From the NCBI RefSeq assembly GCF_005239125.1, contig NZ_SZYE01000002.1:17176-81175 (forward strand): a stretch of DNA of 64,000 nucleotides. Reading direction: 5' to 3'. Positions within the stretch are counted from its first letter, which is position 1. Every line of letters starts with the position of its first letter. The translations under genes and the position numbers were made by a program. Below, piece by piece: positions 32,531-41,350 of this stretch. Under the pieces are notes generated by a model that did not search any database, was not told the DNA's origin, and saw nothing but the letters and a program-made list of their open reading frames with translations. This stretch comes from Cellulomonas hominis (lineage in GTDB: Bacteria > Actinomycetota > Actinomycetes > Actinomycetales > Cellulomonadaceae).

Positions 32531-32635
32531 CTGTCCCCCTCCGCCCGTCCGACCCTCGCCCATGGTGCCCGAGGAGCGGGCCGGTCGGCCCGCGGAACGC
32601 CTCCGCGTCGCGTCCGCGTCTCCCGGCTCTTGACG

Positions 32636-32660
32636 CCGCACTTGCTTTTTGCAAGTGTGG
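32636..32660. promoter_or_regulatory. Inverted-repeat operator of the VOC/HxlR operon
   Basis: CCGCACTTGC-ttttt-GCAAGTGTGG, 9 of 10 positions symmetric (perfect over CACTTGC/GCAAGTG). It follows a -35 TTGACG (32630-32635) and covers the -10 region, as expected for a repressor site. The HxlR product of the operon is the likely ligand. Confidence 0.7.
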
Positions 32661-32697
32661 TGCGCGTCACACACAGCCGCGTCCGAGGGAGCACACC

Positions 32698-33132
32698 ATG
32701 ACCGCGATCTTCGTCAACCTGCCGGTGACCGACCTCGAACGCGCCAAGGCGTTCTACGAGGCCGTCGGGTTCACCATCAACCCGCTGTTCACCGACCACA
32801 ACGCCGCGTGCGTCGTCGTGGAGGAGGACCACGGGTACTTCATGCTCGTGACCCGCGACTACTTCCAGACCTTCAGCGACCGCCCCATCGGCGACCCGTC
32901 GACCACCGTGTCCGTCGCGACGGCGATCTTCCTCGACAGCCGCGAGGCGGTGGACGAGACGGTCGCCCGGGGACTGGGCGCGGGCGGCGCCGAGGAGCGG
33001 CCCGCCTCGGACTACGGCTTCATGTACCAGCGCCAGCTCGCCGACCCCGACGGGAACCTGCTGGAGTTCGGCTGGATGGACCCCGTCGCCGCCGCGAACG
33101 GCCCCGCGGCCGTCGCCGACCAGCAGGCCTGA
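32698..33132 (+). CDS. VOC-family protein
   Basis: A 144-residue glyoxalase/bleomycin-resistance-fold protein: FVNLPVTDLERAKAFYEAVGF, VVVEEDHGYFMLVTRDYFQTF, and LADPDGNLLEFGWMDP with the usual metal Glu. The DYFQTF motif marks a subgroup found next to HxlR regulators. Substrate unknown. ATG 32698. The HxlR gene starts 5 nt after the stop. Confidence 0.88.
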   Translation: MTAIFVNLPVTDLERAKAFYEAVGFTINPLFTDHNAACVVVEEDHGYFMLVTRDYFQTFSDRPIGDPSTTVSVATAIFLDSREAVDETVARGLGAGGAEERPASDYGFMYQRQLADPDGNLLEFGWMDPVAAANGPAAVADQQA

Positions 33133-33137
33133 GGCCG

Positions 33138-33782
33138 ATGGCCGCGCGCGACTACGGGCAGTACTGCGGCGTCACCCGCGGGCTGGAGCTCGTGGGCGAG
33201 CGCTGGGCCCTGCTCATCGTGCGCGACCTGCTCGTCGGGCCGCGCCGCTACGGCGAGCTCGCGGCGGGACTCCCCCGCATCCCGAGCAACGTGCTGGCGG
33301 CGCGGCTCAAGGAGCTGCAGGAGGCGGGCGTCATCCGGCGCGCACCGCGGTCCCGGGTCGTCGTCTACGAGCTGACGCCGTACGGGCGGGAGCTCGAGCC
33401 GGTCGTGCTCGCCCTCGGGGCGTGGGGCTTCAAGGCGATGGGCGACCCCCGGGAGGGCCAGGTGGTCACGGCCGACTCGATGACCGTCGCCCTGCGCACC
33501 GCGTTCCGCGCGGACGTGGCCGCGGACCTGCCGCCGACGGCGTACGCCGCGCGCGTCGGCCCGGCGGAGCTGCTGGTCCGGGTCGACGGCCCGGCGCTCG
33601 CCGTCGCGCGGGGCACCGACCCCGCGGCCGACCTGGCGTTCGCCGCGGGACCGGGCATCCGGCGGCTGATCTCCGGCGAGCTGGACCCCGCCGGCGCGAT
33701 CGCGACCGGCGTGGTCGAGGTCCTGCGCGGACCCGACGGGCTGCTCGACAGGTTCGCGCGGACGTTCCACCTCGCGGCCTGA
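33138..33782 (+). CDS. HxlR-family regulator with extra C-terminal domain
   Basis: A 214-residue protein. Residues 1-100 are the HxlR winged helix (CGVTRGLELVGERWALLIVRDLL, YGELAAGLPRIPSNVLAARLKEL, VVYELTPYGREL). Residues 110-214 form a second domain (VALRTAFRADVAADLPPTAYAARVG, GPGIRRLISGELDPAGAIATG) that looks like the SCP2-sterol-carrier-like domain of some HxlR proteins and may bind a hydrophobic ligand. Same operon as the VOC gene. Confidence 0.87.
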   Translation: MAARDYGQYCGVTRGLELVGERWALLIVRDLLVGPRRYGELAAGLPRIPSNVLAARLKELQEAGVIRRAPRSRVVVYELTPYGRELEPVVLALGAWGFKAMGDPREGQVVTADSMTVALRTAFRADVAADLPPTAYAARVGPAELLVRVDGPALAVARGTDPAADLAFAAGPGIRRLISGELDPAGAIATGVVEVLRGPDGLLDRFARTFHLAA

Positions 33783-33821
33783 CCGGCCGCGCCCGCGCCG
33801 CCCCTCGTGTTCACTGGGCGG

Positions 33822-34784
33822 ATGCGACGGGTCCTGGTCCTCGGCGGCACCGCCTGGCTCGGGCGCGCCGTCGCCCGCGAGGCCCTGGCCCGCGGCGCCG
33901 AGGTCACCTGCCTCGCGCGCGGGGCGTCGGGGGACGCGCCGGAGGGCGCGCGCCTGGTCCGCGCGGACCGGTCCCGGCCCGGCGCCTACGACGGCCTCGC
34001 CGGCGACTGGGACGCGGTGGTCGAGCTGGCGTACGAGCCGGTGCTGGTGCGGTCCGCGCTGGCTGCGCTCGCCGACCGCGCGCGGCACTGGACGCTGGTC
34101 TCGTCCGTGTCCGTCTACCGGCGCGACGACGAGCCGGGCGCCGACGAGTCCGCGGACCTCGTCGAGCCGCGTGACCTGACCGCGTACCCCGACGCGAAGG
34201 TCGCGGCCGAGCGCGCGTCCGCGGAGCGGCTGCCCGGTCGGCTGCTCGTCGCCCGCCCGGGCCTGGTCGTCGGTCCCGGCGACCCCTCCGACCGCTTCGG
34301 GTACTGGCCCGCGCGGCTGCACCGCGGTGGCCGGGTGCTCGTGCCCACCGGCACCGGCCGGGCGGTCCAGGTGATCGACGTCGACGACCTGGCCGCCTGG
34401 GTCGTCCGCGCCGGCGAGGACGCGGTGACCGGGGCGGTCGACGCGGTGGGGACGAGCGCACCCTTCGACGTCCTCGTCGACACGGTGCGGGCGGCGACCG
34501 GGTTCACCGGGACCCTGGTGCCCGCGGACGACGCCTGGCTGGTCGACCACGACGTCCGGTACTGGGCCGGCCCCCGCTCGCTGCCGCTCTGGCTGCCCGC
34601 GTCCGCGTCGGGCTTCGCCCGGCGGTCGAACGCGCGCTACCGCGCGGCAGGGGGGCGGGAGCGGGACCTGGCCGAGACCGTCGCGCGCGTCCTGCGGGAC
34701 GAGGTCGCCCGCGGCACCGGCCGACCGCGGCGCGCGGGGCTCACCGCCGGCGAGGAGGCCGACCTGCTCGCCGCGCTCGCCTGA
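33822..34784 (+). CDS. NAD-dependent epimerase/reductase-like protein
   Basis: A 320-residue extended-SDR-type protein: VLVLGGTAWLGRAVA (3-17), VSSVSVYRR, then a degenerate YxxxK in YPDAKVAAERA, RPGLVVGPGDPSDRFGYWP, VQVIDVDDLAAW. The pattern is that of the NAD-dependent epimerase proteins related to isoflavone reductases/CSP41. Substrate unknown. ATG 33822 preferred; GTG 33807 is in frame. Confidence 0.85.
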   Translation: MRRVLVLGGTAWLGRAVAREALARGAEVTCLARGASGDAPEGARLVRADRSRPGAYDGLAGDWDAVVELAYEPVLVRSALAALADRARHWTLVSSVSVYRRDDEPGADESADLVEPRDLTAYPDAKVAAERASAERLPGRLLVARPGLVVGPGDPSDRFGYWPARLHRGGRVLVPTGTGRAVQVIDVDDLAAWVVRAGEDAVTGAVDAVGTSAPFDVLVDTVRAATGFTGTLVPADDAWLVDHDVRYWAGPRSLPLWLPASASGFARRSNARYRAAGGRERDLAETVARVLRDEVARGTGRPRRAGLTAGEEADLLAALA

Positions 34785-34896
34785 CGACGCCCGGTCGACC
34801 ACCCGTCGACGCGCCGGAACGCGTGCGCCGTGGTCCACTGCGGGTCGTGACCGCACGAGGTCCGCGACCCTCCCCCTCGACGGAAGCAGCGACGAC

Positions 34897-35898
34897 ATGA
34901 GCACCACCAGCCCGGCCCACCCGGCGGACGACCGCGACCCGGGCGACGCCTCGCTCGCCCGCGACACCGGGCCGCTGCGGTCGGTCGTCGTGTACAACCC
35001 GGTCCGGGTCGACGGCCTGGAGGAGCGGCGGGCGGCCGTCGAGGCGGCGCTGACCGAGGCCGGGTGGCCGCTGCCCGAGTGGGTCGAGACGACGGAGGAC
35101 GACCCGGGTGCGGGTCAGGCGCGGCGCGCGGTCGAGGACGGCGCGCAGGTCGTGTTCGCCTGCGGCGGCGACGGGACCGTCCGGTCGTGCATCGAGGGCC
35201 TGGCCGGCACCGACGTCGCGCTGGCGGTGCTCCCCGCCGGGACCGGGAACCTGCTCGCCGCGAACCTCGGCGTGCCGGACGACCCGGCCGCGGCCGTGCA
35301 GATCGCCACGGAGCACGGTCGGCGGCGGATCGACGTCGGCGAGGCCGACGGCCACACGTTCGCCGTGATGGCCGGCATCGGCTTCGACGCGGCGCTGCTC
35401 GACGACGCCTCGACGGCCCTGAAGGCCAAGGCCGGTTCGATCGCCTACGTGCTGTCGGCGCTGACGCACCTGCGGGACCGCAGCATGCACCTCGAGATCC
35501 ACCTGGACGACCAGCCGCCCGTGCGGCGCCGCGCGCGCTCGGTGATCATCGGGAACGTCGGGCGCCTGCAGGGCGGCGTGCGGCTGCTCGCCGACGCCGA
35601 GCCGGACAACGGGCAGATGGACGTCGCCGTGCTCGCCCCCCGCACGCTCGGCCACTGGGTGCAGACCGCCTGGGGCGTGCTGCGGCACCCGCACCGGGTC
35701 GCGCACCTGGACGTGCTGCGCGCCTCGCGGATCACGGTGGTCAGCGACCGCGAGGAGCGGCGGCAGGTCGACGGCGACGTCATCGAACCGGGCCGCACCC
35801 TCACCGTGACGATCCGCCCGCAGGCGCTCGAGCTGTGCGTGCCGCGGCCCGAGCGCAGCCCCGACCTGGCGGAGGGCTCGGAGCACCTCGGCGGCTAG
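34897..35898 (+). CDS. Diacylglycerol/lipid kinase
   Basis: A 333-residue DAGK-catalytic-domain protein phosphorylating a lipid with ATP: VVVYNPVRV (31-39), ACGGDGTVRSCIEGL, LPAGTGNLLAANLG, AGIGFDAALLDD, VDGDVIEPG. DgkB/YegS-like. The first 28 residues are disordered (Asp/Pro/Ala). ATG 34897, with a purine-rich GGAAGC before it. Stands alone. Confidence 0.92.
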   Translation: MSTTSPAHPADDRDPGDASLARDTGPLRSVVVYNPVRVDGLEERRAAVEAALTEAGWPLPEWVETTEDDPGAGQARRAVEDGAQVVFACGGDGTVRSCIEGLAGTDVALAVLPAGTGNLLAANLGVPDDPAAAVQIATEHGRRRIDVGEADGHTFAVMAGIGFDAALLDDASTALKAKAGSIAYVLSALTHLRDRSMHLEIHLDDQPPVRRRARSVIIGNVGRLQGGVRLLADAEPDNGQMDVAVLAPRTLGHWVQTAWGVLRHPHRVAHLDVLRASRITVVSDREERRQVDGDVIEPGRTLTVTIRPQALELCVPRPERSPDLAEGSEHLGG

Positions 35899-35935
35899 CG
35901 CGCCGGCGCCGCCGGGGGCCCGTACGTTTCCCGGC

Positions 35936-36337
35936 GTGCTCCGCCTCTCCGACTCCCGGCTCGCGTTCGTCACCGAGCGCCACCTCGCGACGCTCACCAC
36001 CCTGCGGGCCGACGGGACGCCGCACGTCGTGCCCGTCGCGTTCACCTGGGACGAGGACGCCGGGCTGGCGCGCGTGACGACCCGGCCCACGACGCAGAAG
36101 GCGGTGAACGCCCGCCGCCGGGTCGACGGCGTCCCGGGGCGCGCGGTGCTGTGCCAGGTCGACGGGCGGCGGTGGCTCACGCTCGAGGGCACCGTCGAGG
36201 TCGCCGACGACCCGGGCGAGGTGGCGGAGGCGCTGGCCCGGTACGCGGTGCGCTACCGCACGCCGGACCCGACGATCGAGCGGGTCGTCCTGCGGATCAC
36301 CGCGGACCGGGCGATGTCGTCCCGCGACCTGGCCTGA
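35936..36337 (+). CDS. PPOX-class F420-dependent oxidoreductase
   Basis: A 133-residue split-barrel flavin/deazaflavin protein: TLTTLRADGTPHVVPVAFTWDED, RVTTRPTTQKAVNARRR, VDGRRWLTLEGTVEVADD, ARYAVRYRTPDP. Matches the PPOX class (F420) family; the cofactor is inferred. GTG 35936 lies 7 nt after TACGTT-like -10 sequence, so may be leaderless. Converges on a methyltransferase, with a short 6-bp GC hairpin (36343-36357) between. Confidence 0.86.
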   Translation: MLRLSDSRLAFVTERHLATLTTLRADGTPHVVPVAFTWDEDAGLARVTTRPTTQKAVNARRRVDGVPGRAVLCQVDGRRWLTLEGTVEVADDPGEVAEALARYAVRYRTPDPTIERVVLRITADRAMSSRDLA

Positions 36338-36361
36338 GGTCCCCCGGCCCCGCCGGGCCCG

Positions 36362-37108
36362 TCACGCGAGGCGCCGCAGCACGATCAGCGGTGTCACGTA
36401 GTGCTCCCGCACCGTGCCCCCGAGGTCCGTCGCGGCCCGGGCCGCCGCCTCGGCCTCGTCGGGCGTCCAGTCGCTGAAGGTCGCGAACAGGTCGCGCACC
36501 TGCCCGGCGTCGAGGTCGACGGCCCAGCGGAACCGGTCCCGGTGCACGACCTCGAACAGCCCGCCGCCCGCGAGGACCTCCGCCCAGCCCGCGTCGTCGA
36601 GCTCCCCGGGCCCCGGCCGGGGCGGCCGCGGGCCGCGCCGGGCGACGATCCGGTCCACCCGCTCGCGGAACGGCGTCACGGGCGCCTCCGGGTCGCCGTA
36701 CGCGTTCCGCCACACCGCCAGGTGCCCACCCGGCGCCAGCGCGCGGTGCACGTCCGGCAGCACGACGCCGAGGTCGAACCAGTGCACGGCGGTGGCCGCC
36801 ACCGCCAGGTCGAACGCGCCCGGGGCCAGGTCGGCGTCCTCGGCGGTGCGCGGCACGACCTCGGCCGCCGGCCACCGCCGCCGCAGCCGCGCGGCGAGCG
36901 ACTCCCCCGGCTCGACGGCCAGCACCGCGGCGCCGGCGTCCAGCATCGGGCCGGTGGCCTGGCCCGTGCCCGCGCCGAGGTCCACGACCCGCACCCCCGG
37001 GCCGAGCAGCCGCAGCGCGCGCAGCCGCTCCCACAGCGCAGGCGGGTACGGCGGCCGCCCGCGCTCGTACGCGTCGGCGTGGGCGTCGAAGTGCCCCGGC
37101 CCCGGCAT
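36362..37108 (-). CDS. Class I SAM-dependent methyltransferase
   Basis: A 248-residue methyltransferase: YERGRPPYPPALWERL, VVDLGAGTGQATGPML (41-56), VEPGESLAARLR, AATAVHWFDL, ALAPGGHLAVWRN. This is the UbiE/Tam-like group with AVHWFD. Acceptor unknown. ATG 37108. Divergent from the MarR gene. Confidence 0.88.
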   Translation of the reverse strand: MPGPGHFDAHADAYERGRPPYPPALWERLRALRLLGPGVRVVDLGAGTGQATGPMLDAGAAVLAVEPGESLAARLRRRWPAAEVVPRTAEDADLAPGAFDLAVAATAVHWFDLGVVLPDVHRALAPGGHLAVWRNAYGDPEAPVTPFRERVDRIVARRGPRPPRPGPGELDDAGWAEVLAGGGLFEVVHRDRFRWAVDLDAGQVRDLFATFSDWTPDEAEAAARAATDLGGTVREHYVTPLIVLRRLA

Positions 37109-37148
37109 GCCGCGCAGCCTAGGCGCCGCCGCTCGCAGTCCCCGGAAG

Positions 37149-37184
37149 TTCGAGCATTGACAGTTAGAGGTCGAACACTTAGCT
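37149..37184 (+). promoter_or_regulatory. Promoter/operator of the MarR gene
   Basis: Consensus -35 TTGACA (37157-37162), -10-like TTAGCT (37179-37184) with 16-bp spacing, and inverted TTCGA/TCGAA elements around the -35. ATG follows at 37193. Confidence 0.55.
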
Positions 37185-37192
37185 TTCTCGAC

Positions 37193-37633
37193 ATGGACGC
37201 ACCCGACCCCACGACGATCCTCGACCTGGTGCGGTGGATCGGCTGGGCCCAGCGCAAGGCCGGCGAGGACTGGGTCCGCTCGCGCGGGCTCACCCACGAG
37301 CAGGCCTTCGTCCTGGGGTATCTCGCGCAGAACCCGGGGTCGATCCAGCGGGACGTCGCCGCGATCACCCGGACCAGCGCCGCGAGCGTCTCGAGCCTGC
37401 TCAAGGGCCTGGAGGCCCGCGGCCTGGTCGAGCGCCGCACCGAGCCGGGCGACGAGCGCAGCAAGCGCGTGCACGCCACGCCGGAGGGCGCCGAGCTCGT
37501 CGTGGGCTTCGCGTCGGCGGTGGCGGCCGCGGACGACGCGATCCTCGCCCCCCTGACCCCCGACGAGCGCGAGACCCTGCGCGCCCTGCTGACCAAGGCC
37601 GCGGCCGCGCTCCCCCGCCCCACGCGGGACTGA
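37193..37633 (+). CDS. MarR-family regulator
   Basis: A 146-residue MarR protein: WAQRKAGEDWVRSRGLTHEQAF, IQRDVAAITRTSAASVSSLLKGLEARGLVERR (HTH and wing), DERSKRVHATPEG. It precedes a MATE efflux gene by 133 bp and likely controls it. TTGACA (37157-37162) is a consensus -35; the flanking TTCGA (37149-37153) and TCGAA (37171-37175) may be operator half-sites. Confidence 0.88.
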   Translation: MDAPDPTTILDLVRWIGWAQRKAGEDWVRSRGLTHEQAFVLGYLAQNPGSIQRDVAAITRTSAASVSSLLKGLEARGLVERRTEPGDERSKRVHATPEGAELVVGFASAVAAADDAILAPLTPDERETLRALLTKAAAALPRPTRD

Positions 37634-37766
37634 CGCCCCCACGACCTCACCCCACCGCGCGGCCGGTCCGCGCGGCGGCACCCCGCGCCCACGCGCGCCC
37701 ACCCCTCACCCCTGAGCACCCACGCGGCCCGCCGCGCGCTTCGCCCTGCCCAGAAACGGAGCAGCC

Positions 37767-39209
37767 ATGCGCACCACGACCCCCTCACCCGAATCGGCCG
37801 ACGCCCCCGGCACCGACCGCTGGTTCCTGTCCACCGCGCCCGTCGTCAGCGCCCTCGTGCACCTCTGCGTGCCGATGGCGGCGGCGATGATCGTCGGCGC
37901 GGTCTACAACGTCATCAACGCGGGCTTCATCGGCTCCCTGCACGACGACGCCCTGCTGGCCGCCGTGACCCTCGGGTCACCCGTCCTCGCGCTGGTCATG
38001 GCCATCGGCAACGTGTTCGGCGTCGGCGGCGGCGCGCTCGTCTCCCGGCTCCTGGGGGCGGCCGAGCGGGACGGCGCCCGCACCGGCGAGATCCGGCACG
38101 TGTCGGCGTTCGCCCTGTGGGGCACCGTCGCGGTGGGCGTGCTCGTCGGCGGGGTCGGTCTGCTCCTGCTCGACCCGCTCGTCTCGCTCCTCGGGGCGGA
38201 CCAGGCGGCTCGGCACGCCACCACGACGTTCGTCGGCGTCCTGCTGGCCGGGGTGCCCGTGCTGGCGGCGGCCGTGTGCCTGGAGCAGCTGGTGCGCGCG
38301 GAGGGCGCGGCGCGCCAGGTGATGACCGGGCTCATCGCGTCGACGGTCGCGAACGTCGCGTTCGACGTGCTCTTCATCCTCGTCCTGCACCGGGGCGTCG
38401 CGGGAGCGGCGCTCGCCGTCACCCTCGCGAACGCGGTGACCGTCACGTACTTCGCCGTGTGGCTGACCCGGAACAGCACGCAGACGAGCCTGGCACCGCG
38501 CTGGTTCACGCTGTCGCCGGCCGTGCTGAAGCCGGTGCTGGGCGTCGGGATCGGCACGCTGCTGCAGTCGGCCTTCCTCATCGTCACCGCGCTGGTGCTC
38601 AACAACCTCGCCGCCGGCTACGGCGACGGCCCGCTCGCCGCGATGGGCGTCGCGGTGCGGATCGCCCAGGTGCCGGAGTTCCTGGTCATGGGCGTGACGC
38701 TCGGCGTGCTGCCCCTGTTCGCCTACGCGTACGGCAAGGGCGACCGCGCCCGGCTCCTCTCGGCGCTGCGGACGTCGTCGGTCGCGGTCGGTGGCGTGGC
38801 GCTGCTGTTCTCGGCGGTGGTGCTGCTGTTCCGGGACTCGCTGCTGGCGGTCTTCCTCACCGACCGCGCGGTGCTCGCGCTGGGCGTCACGGTGCTCGCG
38901 GCCCAGCTCACGGCGATGATCGCGAACGGGTTCACCGGGCTGATCACCTCGCTGTTCCAGGCGACCGGCCAGGCGCTCCCGGCGACGATCATGTCCGTCA
39001 CGCAGGGCGTGCTGTTCGTGCCGGTCGTGCTGCTCGGCAACCTCTGGTTCGGGCTGCCGGGGATCATCTGGGCGCTGACCGTCACCGAGGTGGCGGTGCT
39101 CGGGGCGGGCGCGGTGCTGCTGCTGACGACACGGCGGGCGATCGACCGCGGCCTCGCGGACGGGAGCCCCGAGCGCGCCGAGGAGGCGCTGGCGATGGCC
39201 GAGGGCTGA
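37767..39209 (+). CDS. MATE-family multidrug efflux transporter
   Basis: A 480-residue inner-membrane protein with about 12 helices in two homologous halves (PMAAAMIVGAVYNVINAGFIG / GIGTLLQSAFLIVTALVLNN). Exports cationic or hydrophobic drugs using Na+ or H+ gradients. GVGGGALVSRLLG and the second-half MGVAVRIAQVPEFLVMG fit the bacterial NorM/DinF-like branch. ATG 37767. Likely regulated by the MarR gene just upstream. Followed by a strong terminator. Confidence 0.93.
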   Translation: MRTTTPSPESADAPGTDRWFLSTAPVVSALVHLCVPMAAAMIVGAVYNVINAGFIGSLHDDALLAAVTLGSPVLALVMAIGNVFGVGGGALVSRLLGAAERDGARTGEIRHVSAFALWGTVAVGVLVGGVGLLLLDPLVSLLGADQAARHATTTFVGVLLAGVPVLAAAVCLEQLVRAEGAARQVMTGLIASTVANVAFDVLFILVLHRGVAGAALAVTLANAVTVTYFAVWLTRNSTQTSLAPRWFTLSPAVLKPVLGVGIGTLLQSAFLIVTALVLNNLAAGYGDGPLAAMGVAVRIAQVPEFLVMGVTLGVLPLFAYAYGKGDRARLLSALRTSSVAVGGVALLFSAVVLLFRDSLLAVFLTDRAVLALGVTVLAAQLTAMIANGFTGLITSLFQATGQALPATIMSVTQGVLFVPVVLLGNLWFGLPGIIWALTVTEVAVLGAGAVLLLTTRRAIDRGLADGSPERAEEALAMAEG

Positions 39210-39231
39210 CCCCGCGCAGCCGCACCGACGC

Positions 39232-39275
39232 CTTCCGGCGCGCCCCACGCGGATCTGCGTGGGGCGCGCCGGAAG
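39232..39275 (+). terminator. Strong hairpin after the MATE gene
   Basis: A perfect 19-bp stem (39232-39250 with 39257-39275) and 6-nt loop, 22 nt after the stop codon. No T tract. Confidence 0.85.
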
Positions 39276-39366
39276 CCGTGGGCGACGTGGGCCGTCGGCC
39301 CGGCCGCGGGGAGCGGCGGCCGGGAATCGGCTGGAGGACCGCATCCCGTCGCGCGAGCATGGTCGC

Positions 39367-40140
39367 GTGGACACGACGACGCCGGAGCCCGCCGAGACCC
39401 GCCTCCCCGGCGGCGGCATGGGCGGCGCGGTCCGGGCCGGCGGCACCGTCCGCCGCGCAGCGGGGCCGTGGACCCCGACCGTGCAGCACCTCCTCGCCCA
39501 CCTGCGCGCGGCAGGCGTCGCAGGCGTCCCCGCCCCGCTCGGCGTCGACGACCGCGGCCGCGACGTGACCGAGCACGTGCCGGGTGACGTCCCCCGCTAC
39601 CCGCTGCCCGCGTGGGTGTGGCGCGACGAGGTGCTCGCCGACGCCGCGGCCCTGCTCCGGCGCGTGCACGACGCCTCGGCGTCGTTCGACCGGAGCGGCG
39701 CCGTCTGGCGGCTGCCCCCGCGCGAGCCCGCCGAGGTGGTCTGCCACAGCGACACGTCGCCGGACAACATGGTGTTCCGGGACGGCCGGCTCGTGGCCCT
39801 GATCGACTGGGACACCGCCGCGCCGGGACCGCGCACCTGGGACCTGGCGTACCTCGCGTACCGGCTGGTCCCGCTGGGCCCGGCCGGCGCCGACCCCGGT
39901 CCGCTCCCCGTGCCCGAGCGCCGGCGGCGCCTGGACCTGCTCTGCCTGTCCTACGGCGGCGTGCGCCCGGGCGACGTCCTCGCCGCCCTCCCGGTCCGGC
40001 TGCGCGAGCTGGCCCGGTTCACCCGGGAGCGCGCCGGCGGCGACACCCGGCTGCTCGGGCACGTCGGGCTGTACCTCGACGACGCGGCGTGGGTGGAGGC
40101 CCGGGCTGCCGCGCTCGGTGCGGAGCCGGGTGCCGGCTGA
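39367..40140 (+). CDS. Aminoglycoside-phosphotransferase-like kinase
   Basis: A 257-residue APH/choline-kinase-fold protein: ATP-binding N lobe with TLP-like GGAVRAGGTVRRA, catalytic loop VCHSDTSPDNMVF (HxDxxxxN, about 120-132) and Mg-binding LIDWDTAAPGPRTWDLAYL. The GTG start at 39367 has no good ribosome site. Members phosphorylate small hydroxyl compounds; a resistance role is not shown. Followed by a hairpin. Confidence 0.87.
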   Translation: MDTTTPEPAETRLPGGGMGGAVRAGGTVRRAAGPWTPTVQHLLAHLRAAGVAGVPAPLGVDDRGRDVTEHVPGDVPRYPLPAWVWRDEVLADAAALLRRVHDASASFDRSGAVWRLPPREPAEVVCHSDTSPDNMVFRDGRLVALIDWDTAAPGPRTWDLAYLAYRLVPLGPAGADPGPLPVPERRRRLDLLCLSYGGVRPGDVLAALPVRLRELARFTRERAGGDTRLLGHVGLYLDDAAWVEARAAALGAEPGAG

Positions 40141-40156
40141 GCGCCGCGGACCGCGG

Positions 40157-40185
40157 CCACGGGCCCGCGACCGGCGGGACCGTGG
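40157..40185 (+). terminator. Hairpin after the phosphotransferase gene
   Basis: CCACGGGCCCGC and GCGGGACCGTGG pair over 11 of 12 positions with a 5-nt loop, 17 nt after the stop. Confidence 0.6.
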
Positions 40186-40230
40186 CGCACGTCACGGAAT
40201 CCGCCGCCGCCAGGCGGCGCTGCCCCCGGC

Positions 40231-41304
40231 GTGAAGATCTTCGACCCCAGCACCGTCGGCCGCGTCGCCCTGGCCAACCGCGTCGTCATGGCCCCGCTCA
40301 CCCGGCTCCGCGCCGGCGAGGCCGGGGTCCCCGGTGATCTGCTCGTCGAGCACTACCGCCAGCGCGCCGGCATGGGCCTCGTCCTCACCGAGGGCACGTA
40401 CCCGGTGATCGAGGGCCGGACCTGGACCGGACAGCCCGGCATCGAGACCGCCGAGCAGGCCACCGGCTGGGCCCGGGTCGCCGACGCGGTGCACGCCGCG
40501 GGCGGCCGGATCGCGATGCAGATCATGCACGGCGGCCGGATCGCGCACCCCGACGTCACCGGCGCCGCCCGGGTCGTCTCCGCCAGCGCGGTCGCCGCAC
40601 CGGGTGAGATCCGCACGCCGGGCGGCAAGGCGGCGCACCCCGTCCCGCACGCCCTCGACGCCGACGAGATCGCCGAGGTCGTCCGCGGCTTCGTCGCCGC
40701 GGCGCGACGGGCCGTCGACGCCGGACTCGACGCCGTGGAGGTGCACGGCGCGAACGGCTACCTGGTCCACCAGTTCCTCTCCCCCGCCAGCAACCTGCGG
40801 ACCGACGCCTACGGCGCCACCCCGGAGGGCCGGGCACGCCTCGCGATCGAGGTCGTGACCGCCGTCGCGGCGGAGGTCGGGGCCGACCGGACCGGCATCC
40901 GGCTGTCGCCCGAGCACGACATCCAGGGCGCGGTGGAGACCGACCCCGACGTCACCGCGGCGACGTACGCGGCGCTCGCGGACGGGCTCGCGCCGCTGGG
41001 GCTGGCGTTCGTGGACGTGCTGCACCGCGACCTGCGCGGCGCCCTGGTCCAGGACGTCCGGCGCCGGGTCGGCGCACCGCTGATCGGGAACTCCGGCTTC
41101 GCGGTGAGCACCACGCGGGACGAGGCGGTCGGCCTGGTCGAGGAGGGTGTCGTCGACCTCGTGGCCGTCGGCCGGGCGGCGATCGCCAACCCGGACCTCG
41201 TCGCGCGCTGGGCCCGCGACCTCGGCGAGAACGCGCCCGACCCGGCGACGTTCTACGCCGCGGGGGCCGAGGGGTACACCGACTACCCGACCGCGGCGGC
41301 CTGA
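40231..41304 (+). CDS. Old-yellow-enzyme-type alkene reductase
   Basis: A 357-residue FMN-dependent barrel: FDPSTVGRVALANRVVMAPLTR (start), MQIMHGGRIAHP, VEVHGANGYLVHQFLSPASN with the His-xx-Asn substrate pair, RTDAYGATPEGRARL, GNSGF and VAVGRAAIANPDL for FMN phosphate. Reduces activated C=C bonds such as enones and nitroalkenes with NAD(P)H (NemA/xenobiotic-reductase class). GTG 40231. Converges on a MarR gene, which could be its regulator. Confidence 0.93.
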   Translation: MKIFDPSTVGRVALANRVVMAPLTRLRAGEAGVPGDLLVEHYRQRAGMGLVLTEGTYPVIEGRTWTGQPGIETAEQATGWARVADAVHAAGGRIAMQIMHGGRIAHPDVTGAARVVSASAVAAPGEIRTPGGKAAHPVPHALDADEIAEVVRGFVAAARRAVDAGLDAVEVHGANGYLVHQFLSPASNLRTDAYGATPEGRARLAIEVVTAVAAEVGADRTGIRLSPEHDIQGAVETDPDVTAATYAALADGLAPLGLAFVDVLHRDLRGALVQDVRRRVGAPLIGNSGFAVSTTRDEAVGLVEEGVVDLVAVGRAAIANPDLVARWARDLGENAPDPATFYAAGAEGYTDYPTAAA

Positions 41305-41318
41305 CGCCGGGCACCGCG

Positions 41319-41350
41319 CGGGCGCGCCCCGGGCGACCGGGGCGCGCCCG
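41319..41350. terminator. Hairpin between convergent OYE and MarR genes
   Basis: CGGGCGCGCCCCGG and its exact complement with a GCGA loop, a perfect 14-bp stem, 14 nt after one stop and abutting the other. Bidirectional. Confidence 0.75.

Noticed and set aside
39232-39275. The 19-bp hairpin as a riboswitch or transposon end
   Set aside because: Position directly after the MATE stop codon and simple perfect stem fit a terminator; no second copy was seen.
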